DNA from: an uncultured Nitrososphaerales archaeon
GTDB taxonomy: Archaea; Thermoproteota; Nitrososphaeria; Nitrososphaerales; JAAOZN01
Reading direction: 5' to 3'
Length of the DNA: 12,714 bases
Assembly (NCBI GenBank): GCA_938029515.1
Contig: CALJAQ010000171.1
Span: forward strand, 1-12,714
The notes beneath the pieces were generated by a model. That model ran no database searches, was not told the DNA's origin, and worked only from the letters and a program-made list of their open reading frames with translations. Each line of letters starts with the position of its first letter. The first letter of the stretch is position 1. Below are positions 12,640 to 12,714 of this stretch, piece by piece. The position numbers and the translations under genes were made by a program.

Positions 12640-12714
12640 TTGAGCGAGGGTATTGAAGTAAAGGTGCTGGAGAAGCTCGCTGATATGATAGATGAGATTA
12701 AGAGTGGGTTAGAC
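12640..12714 (+). CDS. 5' end of an unidentified gene cut by the window edge
   Basis: An open frame starting with TTG at 12640 and running 25 codons to the last base (opening MSEGIEVKVLEKLADMIDEI). It reads as a charged, helical N-terminus. The frame is closed just upstream by a stop before the TTG, the sequence has coding character and follows a terminator, so a new gene is likely. Too little remains to name it, and no clear TATA box at the usual distance was found. Confidence 0.4.
   Translation, partial: MSEGIEVKVLEKLADMIDEIKSGLD

Noticed and set aside
1..12714. CRISPR array, rRNA, origin repeats or prophage genes
   Set aside because: Looked for regularly spaced repeats, rRNA-like stretches, repeat clusters and phage structural genes on both strands by eye; none seen.

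Overview
The window looks like part of a thermophilic archaeal chromosome from the TACK group (Thermoproteota). The best fit is a non-ammonia-oxidising relative of Thaumarchaeota or Aigarchaeota; Bathyarchaeia is possible. This rests on archaeal-type information genes (RpoK/Rpb6, Alba, uS10), an archaeal-type cofactor-independent phosphoglycerate mutase, a tRNA-Pro with no encoded CCA, arginine encoded largely by AGG/AGA, TATA boxes about 25 nt upstream of almost leaderless ORFs, and very frequent TTG start codons. The lineage call is inference from protein resemblance recalled from memory, not from a search.

Layout. 1-1600 (+): a CDF metal exporter with three tandem cytoplasmic dimerisation-like domains, then a 20-codon lysine-rich micro-gene with its own TATA box and terminator. 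1601-4132 (-): an operon of a cyclophilin-fold (TM1367-like) protein followed by adenosylcobalamin-dependent ribonucleotide reductase; its promoter region carries a clean inverted repeat and a TATA element shared with rpoK. 4209-5850 (+): rpoK and alba, split by a decayed 912-bp IS5-like element whose terminal inverted repeats and apparent 7-bp target duplication are still visible. The duplication contains the rpoK stop codon. 5875-7937 (-): apgM, rps10 (uS10) and a winged-helix regulator, each with a recognisable TATA box. 7998-8073 (+): tRNA-Pro(UGG), divergent from the regulator and apparently sharing its TATA element. 8116-11695 (+): two translationally overlapping radical SAM genes, both rich in accessory cysteine motifs, then a small DOT1-like/aKMT-type methyltransferase and an orphan ECF-S-like membrane protein. 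11820-12551 (+): a sugar-1-phosphate nucleotidyltransferase preceded by a perfect operator-like palindrome and followed by a hairpin terminator. The start of one more gene runs off the right edge.

How the parts relate. Much of the window is housekeeping: transcription, chromatin, translation, glycolysis and dNTP synthesis. The least understood part is the radical SAM pair, which has no recognisable substrate protein beside it. Next in interest are the lysine-rich 20-mer, the long basic tail on Alba and the nearby lysine-methyltransferase-like gene. These three could relate to one another through chromatin-protein modification, but only general family knowledge supports that link.
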